Assembly (NCBI GenBank): GCA_051453625.1
Contig: JBOZIK010000001.1
Coordinates: forward strand, 178,921,405-178,985,404
Direction: 5' to 3'
DNA: 64,000 bases
Source of the DNA: Welwitschia mirabilis
Taxonomy: Eukaryota; Gnetophyta; Gnetopsida; Welwitschiales
The notes under the pieces are model-generated. The model was not told the DNA's origin. It saw only the letters and a program-made list of their open reading frames with translations, and did not search any database. A program made the position numbers and the translations under genes. Below, one piece after another: positions 33,966 to 47,689 of the stretch (positions are counted from its first letter, which is position 1; each line of letters opens with the position of its first letter).

Positions 33966-34170
33966 AGATAAGTAAGAGGAAGAGCAACTAGTAGAAACAC
34001 ATGAAAATACTATTTAAGCAAATTAAATCAAATAGAAAACAAAAGCAAGACCAAGTAGTAAAGTCTTGAGGAACAAGAAAACTTCAAAAAATTTGGCAAA
34101 TATATCTTAAGTGATGATTGAAAAGACATTAAATAAAAAAGATAGATCATCAAATACCAACTTAATAGAT

Positions 34171-34712
34171 TGCCTTCCATGAAATTGTAGGGATCTAAGG
34201 TTCCCTTATAAAAAGTAAATCCTAATTGATATTATCATAAAGTATAATACTAATTTAGTTTATTTGAAAGAAATTAAGATGAATTTTTACAAATATATGA
34301 GAAGGATTTTACAAGACTAGAATATGTTGACTATAAGGGTATAAGGGAAATATGGATAGGTTATGATTTTGACTAGGAAAAAAGAAAATTTGATTCATAG
34401 TAACTAGTACCATATCTTTGTTTACCTTAGGAAAGAGAACTAGTTCAAATTGAATGTATATGGCTCAAAAAGTAATATCAATAAGGGACAAGTCTTTAAT
34501 GGCCTACTAAATACAATCACAAATAAGAAAATGTGGATGATGGTATGAGACTTAAACTAGAGCATACACAAATAGAAAAAGATAGAAAGGCATAACTAGA
34601 AAAATAGAGAAGTAGATCTTCTCAAATACTTCATGATAATGAAAGATTTAATAGATATTACAATTATGAAATACAAGTATACATGGCTAATAGATAGTGA
34701 AAAAGAGAGAAA
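34171..34712 (+). pseudogene. LINE endonuclease remnant
   Basis: Starts with a stop where the family has Trp, then NCRDLRFPYKK, a stop, and ILIDIIIKYNTNLVYLKEIK. This matches the amino end of the apurinic-like endonuclease of plant LINEs (WNCRGLG, then the D.I.LQETK box). In that box Q is K, while E and K of the metal site are kept. The nuclease would nick target DNA to prime reverse transcription. The rest is badly decayed and runs into a gap. Confidence 0.55.
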
Positions 34713-35242
34713 NNNNNNNNNNNNNNNNNNNNNNNNNNNNNNNNNNNNNNNNNNNNNNNNNNNNNNNNNNNNNNNNNNNNNNNNNNNNNNNNNNNNNNNN
34801 NNNNNNNNNNNNNNNNNNNNNNNNNNNNNNNNNNNNNNNNNNNNNNNNNNNNNNNNNNNNNNNNNNNNNNNNNNNNNNNNNNNNNNNNNNNTTGAACATA
34901 TGTAAAAACTTAAAAGCCCCCTAGTTATTTTAAAATTATGAAAATTTCTCTATAATTTAGAGGGAGAAAACTCTATAGTGTAAAAGACTATCAAAAGTTC
35001 TTTAAAATGCTTATAAATCATGTTCATGTATAGAGATCTATACATGCTTAAAACCCACTTGAGAGAATGGAGAAAAAAGATAGAGAGATATTCAAATCCC
35101 ATAATGAGCTTGAAAAGGAGCTATAAGAAATCTAAAATGAACAAGAATGATAAGGAGACCAAGATAGTTTAAGAGAATGAGAATATAATTGCCTCTAGAA
35201 ATTTATGATACTATTTTAGATTAAGAGCAATATTAGAAAGAG

Positions 35243-36300
35243 TGGTCTAGAATCAAATGGTTATAGGAGGAAGACAAGCATACTAAATTATTTTTTCATC
35301 AAGCAAATCAATACAAAACTAATAATAAGATAAGAAAAATAGAGGAAGATAATAAGATGCTAAATAAAAAAGAAGACATCAATATCGAAATGAAGAAGCA
35401 TCTTAGGACTGTATGGAAATGGGAGGATATCATCCTAGAGCTACTAGTCACCAAAAATAAGGTCAACCAAGAGGAAAATGAGGATTTAAATAAACCTATT
35501 AGCAAAGAAGAGATCAATAGAGTTATTAAGTCAATGAAGAATAACAAAAACCCAAAGCTAAATGGCTAGCCCATTGAGCTATTTAGAGATTACTTCTCCA
35601 TCTTAAGAGAAAACATCCAAGATGTTATGTAAGAAATATTTTCTAATAAAAAAATTCTAATGAATATGAACAATAATAAGTGGTTCTTATCCTGAAGAAG
35701 ATCAGGGCTAGTAGGTTGTAATATTATAGACTAATTAAAATATGCAATGTACTCTATTAAATTTTTCTTAATATTATGGTTATTCATATCTACCCCTTAC
35801 TACCTCAGGTCATTTCTCCAAATCAAGATAGCTTTATCTATTCTAGGTATATTTAAGACCAAATTTAATTCACTTACAAGATCATTCATTTTACCCAAAA
35901 AAAATTAAAAAAAATAAATAAATTTCCTTTAAAATCAATATAACTAAGGCATATGATACAGGTAACTAGAGACCCTTGGACATTATTCTTAGAAAAATAA
36001 TATTTAAGGAAGACTTGGATAATTAATGGATGAAGATGCAAGTGTTAGTTGAGTTCTTCCTAAAGATGAATAGTAATAGATCAAAATACTTTATGATAAG
36101 ATGATGTTTGAGGTAAGAAGGCCCTTGTTCCCTTACTTGTTTATATTTGTTATGGATGTGTTACAGGAAATGATATGAATAAACAACGTTAGAGGATTAA
36201 AATTAGTTAACAAATCTTCATAAATAGCCACCACACAAGTGACATTATAATCATGAATCAAGCCTCTACCAGTAATCCAAGGACATTAAAAATGTGATGA
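35243..36300 (+). pseudogene. LINE reverse transcriptase remnant
   Basis: From 35243 one frame runs about 109 codons with a single TAG: WSRIKWL, stop, EEDKHTKLFFHQA, then DLNKPISKEEINRVIKSMKN and a linker. These match the 'SR.NWL.EGD.NTKFFH' and 'PIS.EEI..AI..M' boxes before plant LINE reverse transcriptases. Further on, CNVLYKI and PLLPQVISPNQDSF fit RT blocks 1-2. KINITKAYDT (35931-35970) is motif A with the catalytic Asp changed to Asn. The YADD box should fall near 36231-36245, where SHHTSDIIIMN is read; it is destroyed. Not functional. Confidence 0.65.
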
Positions 36301-36990
36301 AACTATTTAGCAGAGCTATTAGCCTTAAAGCTAACTAAAGAAGGATAAAACTTTACTTTATTGATTAAAATATTAAATACAGGGATGATATCATCTAAAT
36401 TATAAGAGCCAAGAATGAAGAGATTAATGATATCTACTTATGGTTTTTCCTAAAGAACTAGCACAAAATACAAATTTAGTAGCATGTTCTTGAAAGAATT
36501 TAAAGCAAATGTAGTACTTGGATCACTAGAAATCTATCTAAAAGGTAAAAAGTTACCCTAAATAAGTTCTACCTTATTTTATCCTTTAGATATACAATGT
36601 TAGTTATTACTCCCTTTCCCCACTCCCAAAAATAAGTTATTTATCAAAAAAATTAATATAATTTTTAAATATTTTATATGGTTAGGGAGAGGAAATAACA
36701 TGGGAGGGTAGTGATGATAGGTGGAGATGAAGGGGGGAGGGGAGGATAGTAGTAAGATATCCCTATGCAAATAAAACTTCATTACCCATCCAAAAGCTTT
36801 AGGATAATAGGGTATACAAAGATGAAAATAATAAGTGTACACTAAATTATTAGAAAACTATAAGAGAAGGAGCTCCCATGAAGTAAACTAGTCATATACA
36901 AGTACAACCTATGGGATAAGAAGAGAGGAAAATTATGCTTATTGAGGTACTTATTTTAGATGCACTAAGAAATTCAATATCTTAGAAATT
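36301..36990 (+). pseudogene. LINE carboxy-terminal region
   Basis: Phrases such as PLDIQC and LLPFP followed by a GRGNN-like stretch fit the region after RT in plant L1 elements ('SIP.Y.MS.F..P', then 'FLWGG'). Heavily interrupted. The end is a guess. Confidence 0.35.
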
Positions 36991-38560
36991 ATATGGTATA
37001 GTAAAAATTACACTAATCAAAAAATATGATAAGTTATAACTGATAGAGAATTTTTTAAAAAAGCTTAATATTTGACAAAATCACGATATTCATTTGATTG
37101 AAATAGTATAACCAAATTCTAACGAGGGATAACTTAATTAAAAGAGAATGTTAATCCCTTATAACTACCCCATCTATTAAGTGACACTAGAGTTTATCAG
37201 ACACTTGTCTAATAACTGAACCTAAAGTAGGCACCTCTCTATCATAATGAGAAGTTATTATAAGGCAAAGTGGAGCATGGCCTTTGGCAAAAGAATGGAT
37301 TACATATAGCATCATGACAGATTTGGAGGGTACTAAATCACATAATATTTAATAATTCATCCCTACCTCTCCTAATATATTTAGATAGAAACCTAAAATA
37401 AAATTTACTTAGAATTAGAGTAGCAATGGAAGGTGATGCCTTTAGATGAGCTGAAGAGTTTAATTTTCTATAAGGAATGCCCAGAGTTATAAAGCAAGGT
37501 ATAAGAAATGAGATGAAAACACTTTTTTACAAGTAAAAGGAAGAGCTAGAGGAGGACATCACCTATTTCTACGTCAATTTCAAAAGAACACAAATAGAGC
37601 TCATGGAAAAATCCATAGACAGGTACATGAAGATATTAGCTGAAGGTGAGAAGATTTCTTTGATATCTAAGGGATAAAGAAATGCCTACCATTTCTTCTT
37701 AAAGGGAATTACAAAGCTATCTACTAGTCATATCCATAGGAAATACCTTTTGCTTTTTTGGAGAATGGGGTAAGAATTAGTAAATAGGTACTTTGTATTA
37801 TTGAATTGGAGTTTGAAATTGATAGAAATTCATTTTTCATTCATCAAGTCATTGAATTTAAGATACAAAGTCAATGTCTAACATTATTTCCTCCAAGTTC
37901 TTAGGAAAAAAAACAAATCCAAACATTCTACTTTTATCATGATCATTTGTAGGGTAACCAAGAGCAAAAGTCTCCTTCCATTCCTATCCCTAAAAAAGAA
38001 GAATAAGAGATCCTCAAGATAGCCATAGAGCAGCATAAGCTAAGATGAAATTAATAGATGGACTTTAGATTTGCCTATTAAAGATTAGACAAGGGAAACC
38101 ACACCATTAAGTCCATATGTGAAGGAAAAGCCTCAACTCAAGCCTAAAAAAAGGGAGGGTATGTAGAAGGAGTAAAGTAAGGAGCAGGAAGAAGCACGAC
38201 AAGACCATGATAAGTCTTAGCTAGAGTTAGGCCAAGAAACTAAACCAAGAAGCTAGAATTAGAGGAGGTAGAAGCTAAATTCTTTTTATGACTATCAAAG
38301 GAAGTAAAAAATGTTTGTTCCTTATGCTAGGAATTAGTCACAAACCTCATGAAGTACCAACAAAATGATTTATAGGAAAATTATTGAAAATCCATCCTAA
38401 CAAAAATCCAAATGGAGCTAAATCTTTTAAAGAACTTAACCAAGTTATTGAGAATTTAATAGATGAGACTAAATAGAGATTAGTTTAAAAACATCATCGA
38501 GACCTTTTCACAGGCTATACAGGATTTCAATTTTCATTCTTCTAGTATCTCTAGTTCTAG
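36991..38560 (+). other. Unassigned coding-like sequence
   Basis: Scattered + strand stretches look protein-derived but match nothing I can name. One near 37550-37665 reads ELEEDITYFYVNFKRTQIEL and then MEKSIDRYMKIL. Another near 38095-38155 reads TPLSPYVKEKPQLKPKKREG if one base slip is allowed. Frames change often. Possibly another retroelement. Confidence 0.3.
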
Positions 38561-41279
38561 TAGTGTGGGTGAAGATTTTTCCTATTATTACATGATCTCT
38601 TATAGATTATAGCTTTCTTTGTTGTGATGTTCATAGTGTTAATAGTATAGTTTACTTATAGGTATGTGCTCCCATCCTAATATGTAAAGTACAATTTTTT
38701 GTAAAATAATAGAATTTTAGAGTTGTCTTTTGCTTTTAAGAAAAAACCTTAAACTTTATCTCATGACTACTAGCTTTTAAATTCATATTTACTCATATAA
38801 ACATTAATCATATTAAGTCTTATACCATCTATTTCAAGTTACTATTTTTCCATGTAATTAACTATATTGCATTAACTTTTATTTAGCATATTCAAATACA
38901 CAACTCTCCAAGTATTTGTCTTTCAAATGAAAAAATTGATATAGCACTTCCAAAACATAGATATAAACTAAATTAACCAATTTATAATAATAATTAGAAC
39001 ATTCTTCTAAAATTTCAAATCATATAAAATGTTATATCTTGTATCTAAACATTATAAACATAGATTAAATCTATCAATATCTTAACATACAAATCAAATT
39101 CTCTTTAGTTAAAATAGTAATAATCATGTACTTTAAAAAGAGATATGCAAAGCTTTTTTAACCAAGAATTCCAAATCAATGGATTTCAAATATTAAATGA
39201 ATAAAAACATCAAAATAAGTTTTATATTTACATAAGAGAAAATGAAGATTAATTTTATTATAATTTTATGTTAATTACATTTCTAATTTGGTTGGTTGAT
39301 AATAGCATAATTAGTATTGCAATATGGAAATATAAATTATAATGTGTTGAATATTATAATATAATATAAAATTGGTAATAAAATATTTATGCATTATTAA
39401 ATTCCTTAATAATCTACAAGAGAATAATAACATTAATAATATAAGATGAATGTTTTTAACTTCATACATTAATATAGTTTGATATTCATAATAACTATTC
39501 TTGTGCATAATCAAAAAAGCTAATTTTAGTAAAAAGTATGAGAGAGATGAAGCATGACAATATAAAACACTCTTAACTAATACAAAGTTTTAAAACTATT
39601 GATGGATGTTAAAGCCTTACAATATGGTTAGGAAACCACTTGTAGAAACATAGAACATATAAAAATCAACTATAAAACTAAATATGCTATCACCACTATC
39701 ACCTTATTTCTATTTCTTGGTATCACTTAATGCAAGTGTCATAATTTTAATTTTATTTTGTCTACTCATATTTACATGTAGCAATAGCCTTACTTCTCCT
39801 TTTTTTCCTAACAATGTACATCCTTTTAAATGAGATTCCTAATCTTTATTCTTCTTCTATCCTTTTCTTCTTTACAAAAGTTTCTCAATAAGATCTTTTA
39901 TGAAGACATAAATGTATAACTTAAAAAATGAAAAGAATGAGTGATCAACAAAAGGATAGAAGGAATGTGTGCATTTGATAAATTCTTGTTATTCCATTTC
40001 AAGACTAAATAAGTTACTTTAAAAGTATTAATCTTCTTAGGCCTTGATAGATATTTTATTTTCTCTATTAAACCATTTAATTATGTAATCCTATTTTGGT
40101 TTGAACCCTAAATCCTCTTTCATATCATTTGAAAAATATTATTTATTATGAGCAGAAAATAATAGTTCATTGATTCCTTTTATTAACTATCCTATTAATA
40201 TAACCATTTTTCATATAAATTAAGAAATATATAAAAATTCTCGCTAATATTTCTCCTTTTTATTTATAAAAAATAGTGATGTAGACATCATTAGTAAACA
40301 AAATTTCATAGCATAATGAAATAATAAATGTCATACATATCCATAACATAGTCATAGATCATGTCATACTTGTCAGATTAATATTTAGAGGGAAAATAGT
40401 AGGATGGGAATATTTGAAACTTATTACATTTTCATGTGTCTAAAATTCATAGAAATAAATATGATAATGATTAAATTAATATATCAAAGTCCCACACTAC
40501 ATAAACATATCTCTTACTCATAAAAAGACTTTCTATGTAAATTCTACATTAGAGAGGTTCTACATCCTCAAGGAATAGAGAAAGATTCTAGGTGTAAGTT
40601 ATACTATAAATTTTTAAATGGGAATACTTGTCAATGCATAATTGTTTAAGTATAATAGTAGGATAAATATTTGATGATTAAAAAATAAATCCATTCATCT
40701 CATAGATTCAAGAAATTAAAGGACCTTATCGAAACTTTCTTAAATAGTAGTTTATAGTATAAGATAGAATACTATAAATGATAAGGTCTATAACGTTAGA
40801 CCTTTATTACTATTTGATGTTGGTACTAATATTACTTATGTTAAATATATGTTTCCATAATACATAACTAAGTAATTAAAATTTTTTTCTTTTTATTCTT
40901 GAAGAAGTTAACTTCTGGGAAATTATGTTGCATTTCCTTGTAATAATCTATATTAAACTATGTCAAAGAATTTTGTTGAAATATAATTCATGAAAATACT
41001 TTTACAAGTTGTTACATCACTTGATTTTATTTAGAGTATTTATTTTATATAAATAGAAATAATAATAAAAGCATGCATCTTGATGAATATTGTTTTTGTT
41101 GGTGAAAAGAAGTAAGGCACCTTTTTTTTAATTATTTATTTATAACCAAAGTAGAGTAGAAAATTGTAAAATTTTTAAATTTATTTTATTATAATTAAAA
41201 ATATCTAATTACATTATTGGCAAAATAGAATCCCATATTATTTTTTAAATTAAAATATTTTTAAAAATTTCAAACAAAC
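38561..41279. other. Very AT-rich DNA, nothing recognised
   Basis: Dense stops in all frames, short A/T runs and no repeat of note. Confidence 0.5.
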
Positions 41280-43391
41280 AAGAGTATAAGGGTAGTCAAA
41301 AGGGTTCCCAAGTAAGAGAATAACTCCAAACAGAAAGATCTAAAGAAAAAGAAGGGAAATCACACGTAATTTAGAGCTTGATGCTATGAAAGATAGCATG
41401 CTTGAAAGAGCGAGGAAAGGAGTTGAAAATGCCATTGTTGAAAATACCTTTATTTTGAGGCTTCCATGGTTCAAGTAAAATCCTATAGTAACTTAAAAAC
41501 CATTTCCATCCTTGCAAGGCATTACTAGGCTTACTGAGACTAATAAGAGTTAAGAGCTTACAAATGTAATCCTAGCCTAAAAGGTAGTTAGTACATTCTT
41601 TATAAGAAATTCTTCTATGCCATGATAAGGATACAGGGGTATATATTTTGTAAACTAAAAGGTCTATCATCAAGAGAAAGCTTATTATGAAGAAATAAAC
41701 AACCCAAGAAATCAAATTTGGAAGGAGAAGGAAGCCTCTAATTATAAGAAACCAAACTCTTCCATAAGTATTTTGAGAGTTAAATATGCAAAATTATTCA
41801 CGTGCATGGAGATTAAATTATTTTCAAACCATAAATGCTTTATAAGGTTGACATGCATGTGTCTACATTTGTAACCTTTTTTTTAAGTCCAAAGGTCATA
41901 ATTACTTTGAGCAATTTAGATGATATGAAGAGAAGTGAGTAAGAATATAAAAGTTGATAAGAAGTTCTTTTATTATTGGAAAGATGGAATCTATGTTTAA
42001 TTTGAATACTATAATAACCATTTTAAACCTCCTTAATTCCTTTCTAATAAAAACAAGAAAGCAATAGAATCACGTTTTTCAAACAAAGTTCCTTCTTAAT
42101 TACTAGACTAAAAAAACCACTAAAGAAAAATGTTTCAATGAACAAGATCTTTAGGAGTTTGAAGTAAACATTTAGTAGTAAGCTAAAAATTTTAGATGTC
42201 TTTAAGAAAGATGGAATAATGTGATTTAATATGAGTAGATGTGTCTACCACTAAAAGAAGGATGACCATACTTTTATGATAAAAAAAGAGCATATTGAAT
42301 AGAATTTTTCACAATAACCTTTCAATATAGATCCTTATTACTAGTTTCAACTAAATACTAAGTAACAAGGAAATTTTCTTAATGAAAGTTGTTTTGCATG
42401 TCCAATCCTTCTAGATCTTTAGAATGGATGCATACATTTCAAGAAACTCTAATAAATCCTTTGTAATAAGGAGTTTTAGAATGCTAGAGAAAATATCTTT
42501 AATTTTCAACAAGCTTTTCTATAAGAGGATTTATAGGTAATTAGACATGTGGAATAGAACAAATGAGTAGTAGTAAGAATTCTATCATATGTAATTATTG
42601 CTCTAGTCAAAGATAGATAATTAGAGGGCTAATTTTAATTCTTTTGATGAATCTTCTCAATAACTCATATCAACAGTTGTAAAAGAGAGATATTAAATTC
42701 AAAAGGAATACCAAGAATATTAAAAACCTCATCAAACATGATGTTATATCTTAAATGACCTTAGTAATTATTAATTAGCTTAGAGCAAAAATAGGTAGAC
42801 TTATCNNNNNNNNNNNNNNNNNNNNNNNNNNNNNNNNNNNNNNNNNNNNNNNNNNNNNNNNNNNNNNNNNNNNNNNNNNNNNNNNNNNNNNNNNNNNNNN
42901 NNNNNGATGAATCTTCTCAATAACTCATATCAACAGTTGTAAAAGAGAGAGATTAAATTCAAAAGGAATACCAAGAATCTTAAAAACCTCATCAAACATG
43001 ATGTTATACCTTAAATAACCTTAGTAATTATTAATTAGCTTAGAGCAAAAATAGGTAGACTTATCCTAGTTAATGTTAGAGCCAAAATCTTAGAAATAAA
43101 TTTTTAGGCATTTAAGTAATAGAGTAATGTTAGAGAAAGCATTGCAAACTATGAAAAATAAGTCTTCTACATAGTGAGCATTCCAAAATTGGCTAGAGTG
43201 ATTGAAGAGGGAAATACCATGAATAGAACTTAAGCAACTTAATAAGATAGCCTAGAGCATGTAAAACAATGATAAATAAATAAGAAGCTATGTTAAGATT
43301 CTCTTAAAAACTTATGTTAGTATATTATATATAAAAATAAAGTAGTTAAATATTTCTTTATTACCAGTATGAAATATGATATGTAAATTTA
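41280..43391 (-). mobile_element. Decayed LINE fragment, - strand (5' part interrupted)
   Basis: In - strand translation 42.6-43.38 kb reads ASYLFIIVLHALGYLIKLL, then HYVEDLFFIVCNAF, then EVFKILGIPFEFNLSLLQLL. These are LINE reverse transcriptase blocks 'SPYLFI', the YxDD box and 'LGVPL'. The box is Y-V-E-D at 43162-43173 (Y-I-E-D in the duplicated segment), so a catalytic Asp is lost. The upstream half is missing because the tail of another LINE begins at 43392. 100-N gaps at 42806-42905 and 43473-43572 are each followed by repeated sequence. The low-coordinate end is uncertain. Confidence 0.5.
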
Positions 43392-43405
43392 TTTTTTTTT
43401 TTTTT
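43392..43405 (-). other. LINE poly(A) tail
   Basis: Fourteen T on the + strand. A shorter T run at 43957-43965 marks the duplicate of the same junction after the gap at 43473. Confidence 0.7.
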
Positions 43406-43572
43406 GAATGAAAACTAAGTGAATTTCATTGCTGGAACATTGAAGGTACAACTCTTGCAGAAAACATGGGGANNNNNNNNNNNNNNNNNNNNNNNNNNNN
43501 NNNNNNNNNNNNNNNNNNNNNNNNNNNNNNNNNNNNNNNNNNNNNNNNNNNNNNNNNNNNNNNNNNNNNNNN

Positions 43573-44130
43573 TATCTTAAATGAACTTAGTAATTATTAA
43601 TTAGCTTAGAGCAAAAATAGGTAGACTTATCTTAGTTAATGTTAGAGCCAAAGCTTAGAAATAAATCTTTAGACATTTAAGTAATAGAGTGATGTTAGAG
43701 GAAGCATTACAAACTACGAAAAATAAGTCTTCTATATAGTGAGCATTCCAAAATTGGCCAGAGTGATTGAAGAGGGAAATACCATGAATAGAACTTAATC
43801 AACTTAATGAGATAGCCTAGAGCATGTAAAACAATGATAAATAAATAAGAAGCTATGTTAAGCTTCTCTTAAAAACTTATGTTACTATTTTATATAAAAA
43901 TAAAGTAGTTAAATATTTTTTTATTACCAGTATAAAATATGATATGTAAATTTATGTTTTTTTTTGAATAAAAACTGAGTGAACTTCATTGCTGGAACAT
44001 TGAAAGTACAACTCTTACAGAAAACATGGGGAAAAACATCAAGAGGCTGGGACATCCAAAGCCTAAAATACATCATTGTTAGTTTCATAGCAAGGACTTG
44101 GGTTAGAAAAATCATTTCTCCAAATATATA
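43573..44130. repeat. Repeat of the LINE-LINE junction
   Basis: Repeats about 42960-43472 at high identity, including the reverse transcriptase blocks of the older LINE and the poly(A) boundary of the younger. A small open frame at 43924-44115 is a by-product. Probably an overlapping contig. Confidence 0.65.
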
Positions 44131-47100
44131 ATGGTATAAATATATTCCACCTATTTTCAGATATGATATCCAAAAATGTATACATGTAGAAAATAATTGG
44201 AGAAAATATAACTAAAACCAAGTAAGGAGAGCCATTGCTGACAATAGTAAAGTCTTCTCAGATCAGATCAAAACTAGAAATACCTATATACCTATGTCTC
44301 TACTCAATTCAATACAATTTCAAACTTCTAGCCCTATAATTGAAATGGTACTCCTGAGAATGGAGGTACTCTGAGCAACCAGTATTTCCTCCAATGGCCT
44401 AGGCAAAATCAAATTTCTATTGAAAAGCCATACTACTCCACTCCATTGGAGTCTCTATGTGAGAACACAATGGGACCTAGGGAAATCACAAATTGAACAA
44501 TATGCTCTAGTGATAGTCCATCAAGCCTTAGGAAAGGCAATTACCACAAAGGACTATCCCTGGGTAGTTGAATACTTATTCTGAAGATCGAAACATTCAA
44601 GCCCCAACTATCTACTGAAACATCTACAGAACCTCCTGCCATACTAAATATCAGTCTAAGAAATGAACTGAAGGCATCTTATGAGAGGCCAGAGGAGCAT
44701 ACCGCATAGACCTACACCATTGTAAAAGGCTGCAATGGAAGGAATAAAATAGTGCATATGTTAACACACCTCTTGATGAGAGTTTAGTCATTTGAAGATG
44801 AAAACCCTGCTAATGAATCTAATAGATAGAAATCACTGCTCAATTATCATACCATATATATAATCACTAGCTTTGATATCACCATAAAAATTAGTTACCT
44901 TCTGACAAGAGGCATTTCCTACTTTCAGGCCTTCCATAGGACTGAAGCCTAGGCTGATTAGCCCTTAGTGAGCAGTTAAACATCACCACCTGCTCATATG
45001 TGAAATGCCAATCATATCCATAAATGCACTAAGNNNNNNNNNNNNNNNNNNNNNNNNNNNNNNNNNNNNNNNNNNNNNNNNNNNNNNNNNNNNNNNNNNN
45101 NNNNNNNNNNNNNNNNNNNNNNNNNNNNNNNNNAAAACATATACATATAGAAAACTATTAGATAACATATAACTAAAAAAAAGTAAGAAGGTCCACCATT
45201 GGAAATAGTAAAGTATTCCCAGATTAGATCAAAACTAGAAAGACTTGTATACCTACATCTCTACTCAATTTAATACAATTTCATTAAACTTGTAGCCCTA
45301 GAACTAGAACGATACTCCTTAGAATGGAGGCATTCTGAGTAACTAGTCTTTCCTCAATGGCCTGCATGAAATAAAATTTCTATTGGGAATACTACTCCAC
45401 TCCATTGGATTCTCTACCTGAGAACGTAATGGGATCTAAGGAAATCACAAATTGAAAAATATGCTCTAGTGATAGTCTAACAAGTCTTCAGAAAAGGCAA
45501 TACCCATAAAGAATCATCCCTGGGCAGTTGAAAACTTATTCTAAAGACCAAAACATTCAGGCCCAAACTATCTACTAATACATCTATAGAACATCCTTCC
45601 ATACTAAACATCAATCTACGAAACAAACTGAAGGCATCTTATGAGAGGCCTAAGGAGCATACTACACAGACCTACATCACTGTGAAAGGATACAATGAAA
45701 GGAATAAAATAGAGCATATGTTAACATACCTCTTGATTAGAGTTCAATCATTCGATGATGAAAACCCTACCAATGAATCTAATAGATTAAAAATTACTGC
45801 TCAATTATCATACATTGTATATAATCACTAGCTTTGATATCACCATAAAAATCCTATGACTTTTGACAAGAGGCATTTCCTATTTTAAGGACTTTCACAG
45901 GACTGAAGCCTAGGATGATTAGCCCTTAGTGAGTAGTCAAACATTATCACCTGCTTATCTGTGAAATGTCAATCATACCCATAAATGCACTAAGTCTTAT
46001 AGATAGTGGTAGATCCAAAAAAAAATGATGAGCCTACATCTTATGAGAACCACCTCACCTAAGAATAGCAAAAATGAACAAGCTAAAGAAAAGGAGAAGA
46101 ACCATTATTATGCTTGCTTAAGAGACTACTTACCAAAAAGCACTGAAAATCAAAGAAAATCATTAGGAACAAATCCTAGAATAACCACTTCAGGCCTAAA
46201 AGAAACTAGAAAGAGTAAGAAGGCCTATAAAATTTGGATCCAGGTATATTATAAGAGATAAAGCAAGACATGGAAAGAAGGGCATTCCTCTAAATAGTCA
46301 AAGAGATACCCATTTAAAGAATAGCCTACAGCCTTTCAGGTATACTTTTACATCTAGCCAACATTTATCTTTCTATTGGAGGAGTCTGTCCAAAAGTTAT
46401 AGCATTAAAATGATAGAAAGAATTACAAAGTTCTATCCTAAAGGTGCAGGGATAAACCCACTGTTTAATACCATACTCTATTTTTCCATATATCATTTAG
46501 GTATTAAATGGAAACCCGTCTAATAGAAAGTTGTAACTTGATCTCTTTGATAGTCTAGGAAATTTGGAAGTCCTTTTATTTGAAAATTTTTTCATTCCTT
46601 TCTTTCCAATCATGGTAAATGCACACTGTTATAAGGAATTCCATGATTCCGTACTGGGTGGCCTTGGACCTGTGCTTCCTTTTTAATTAAATACATACAT
46701 TATTCCATGAGTAATCTAGAGGGATANNNNNNNNNNNNNNNNNNNNNNNNNNNNNNNNNNNNNNNNNNNNNNNNNNNNNNNNNNNNNNNNNNNNNNNNNN
46801 NNNNNNNNNNNNNNNNNNNNNNNNNNATCGCTTCTCAATTATCATACCATGTATATAATCACTAGCTTTGATATCATCATAAAAATTATTTACCTTCTGA
46901 TAAGAGGCATTGCCTACTTTCAGGCCTTTCATAGGACTAAAGACTAGGCTGATTAGCCCTTAGTAAGTAGTTAAATACCACCATCTCCTCATATGTGAAA
47001 TGCCAATCATATCCATAAATGCACTAAGTCTTACAGATAGTGGTGGATCCAAAAAATTGCTAGCTTGCATCCTATAAGGGTCACCTCACCTGAGAATAGC

Positions 47101-47650
47101 AAAAATAAATAAGCTGAAGGAAAGGAAAAGAATCATCATTATGCTTTCTTAAGAGACTGCCCACCCAAAAGCACTGAAATGGAGATAAAACCATCAGGGA
47201 AAAATCCTATAATAACCACTTCAGATCTAGAAGAAACTAGAAAGATTAAGAAGTCCTACAAAATCTGGATCTGAGTATATTACAAGAGATAAAGCAATGC
47301 ATAGGAAGAGGGACATTCCTCTAACAGTTAAAGAGATACCTATTTAAAGAATAGCCTATAGACTTTTAGATCTACTTTTCCATCCAGCCAACATTTAGCT
47401 TTCTATTAGAGGAGCCTATCCAAAATTTGCAGCATAAAAATGATAGAAAGAATTACAAAGTTCTGCCCAAAAGGTATGAAGATAAAGCCACTATTTGACG
47501 CCATACTCTATTTTTCTATGTATCTTTTAGCTGTTGAATTGACATTAGTTTGATAAAATGTTAGAACTTGATCTCTTTAATAGTCTAGATAATTTGGAAA
47601 TCCTTTTGTTTGAAAATTTTTCGTTCCTTACTTTCCAAATTTGGTAAATG
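43992..47650 (-). repeat. LINE 3' region in three overlapping copies
   Basis: Three stretches, 43992-45033, 45134-46726 and 46827-47650, cover overlapping parts of one sequence of about 1.9 kb. Shared landmarks are 'cataaatgcactaag' (45018, 45992, 47017) and 'tctagagggata' (46715, 47745). Copies differ by roughly 10%. I see no clear protein. An open stretch at 46025-46261 (+) is lysine-rich and probably spurious. Confidence 0.6.
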
Positions 47651-47689
47651 CACACTATTATAAGAAATTTCATGATTCTGTGCTGGGTG

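Larger units (their letters stand above)
33180..36990 (+). mobile_element. Decayed L1-type LINE, + strand
   Basis: Remnants appear in the proper order on the + strand: ORF1 with a DUF4283-like part and a damaged zinc knuckle, endonuclease, linker, reverse transcriptase and a downstream conserved region. No poly(A) tail or target duplication is visible. The 179-N gap at 34713-34891 falls in the endonuclease. Confidence 0.65.

Noticed and set aside
44000-47650. Biological triplication of the LINE 3' region
   Set aside because: Each repeat starts exactly after a 100-N gap and covers an overlapping part, as expected from unmerged contigs.
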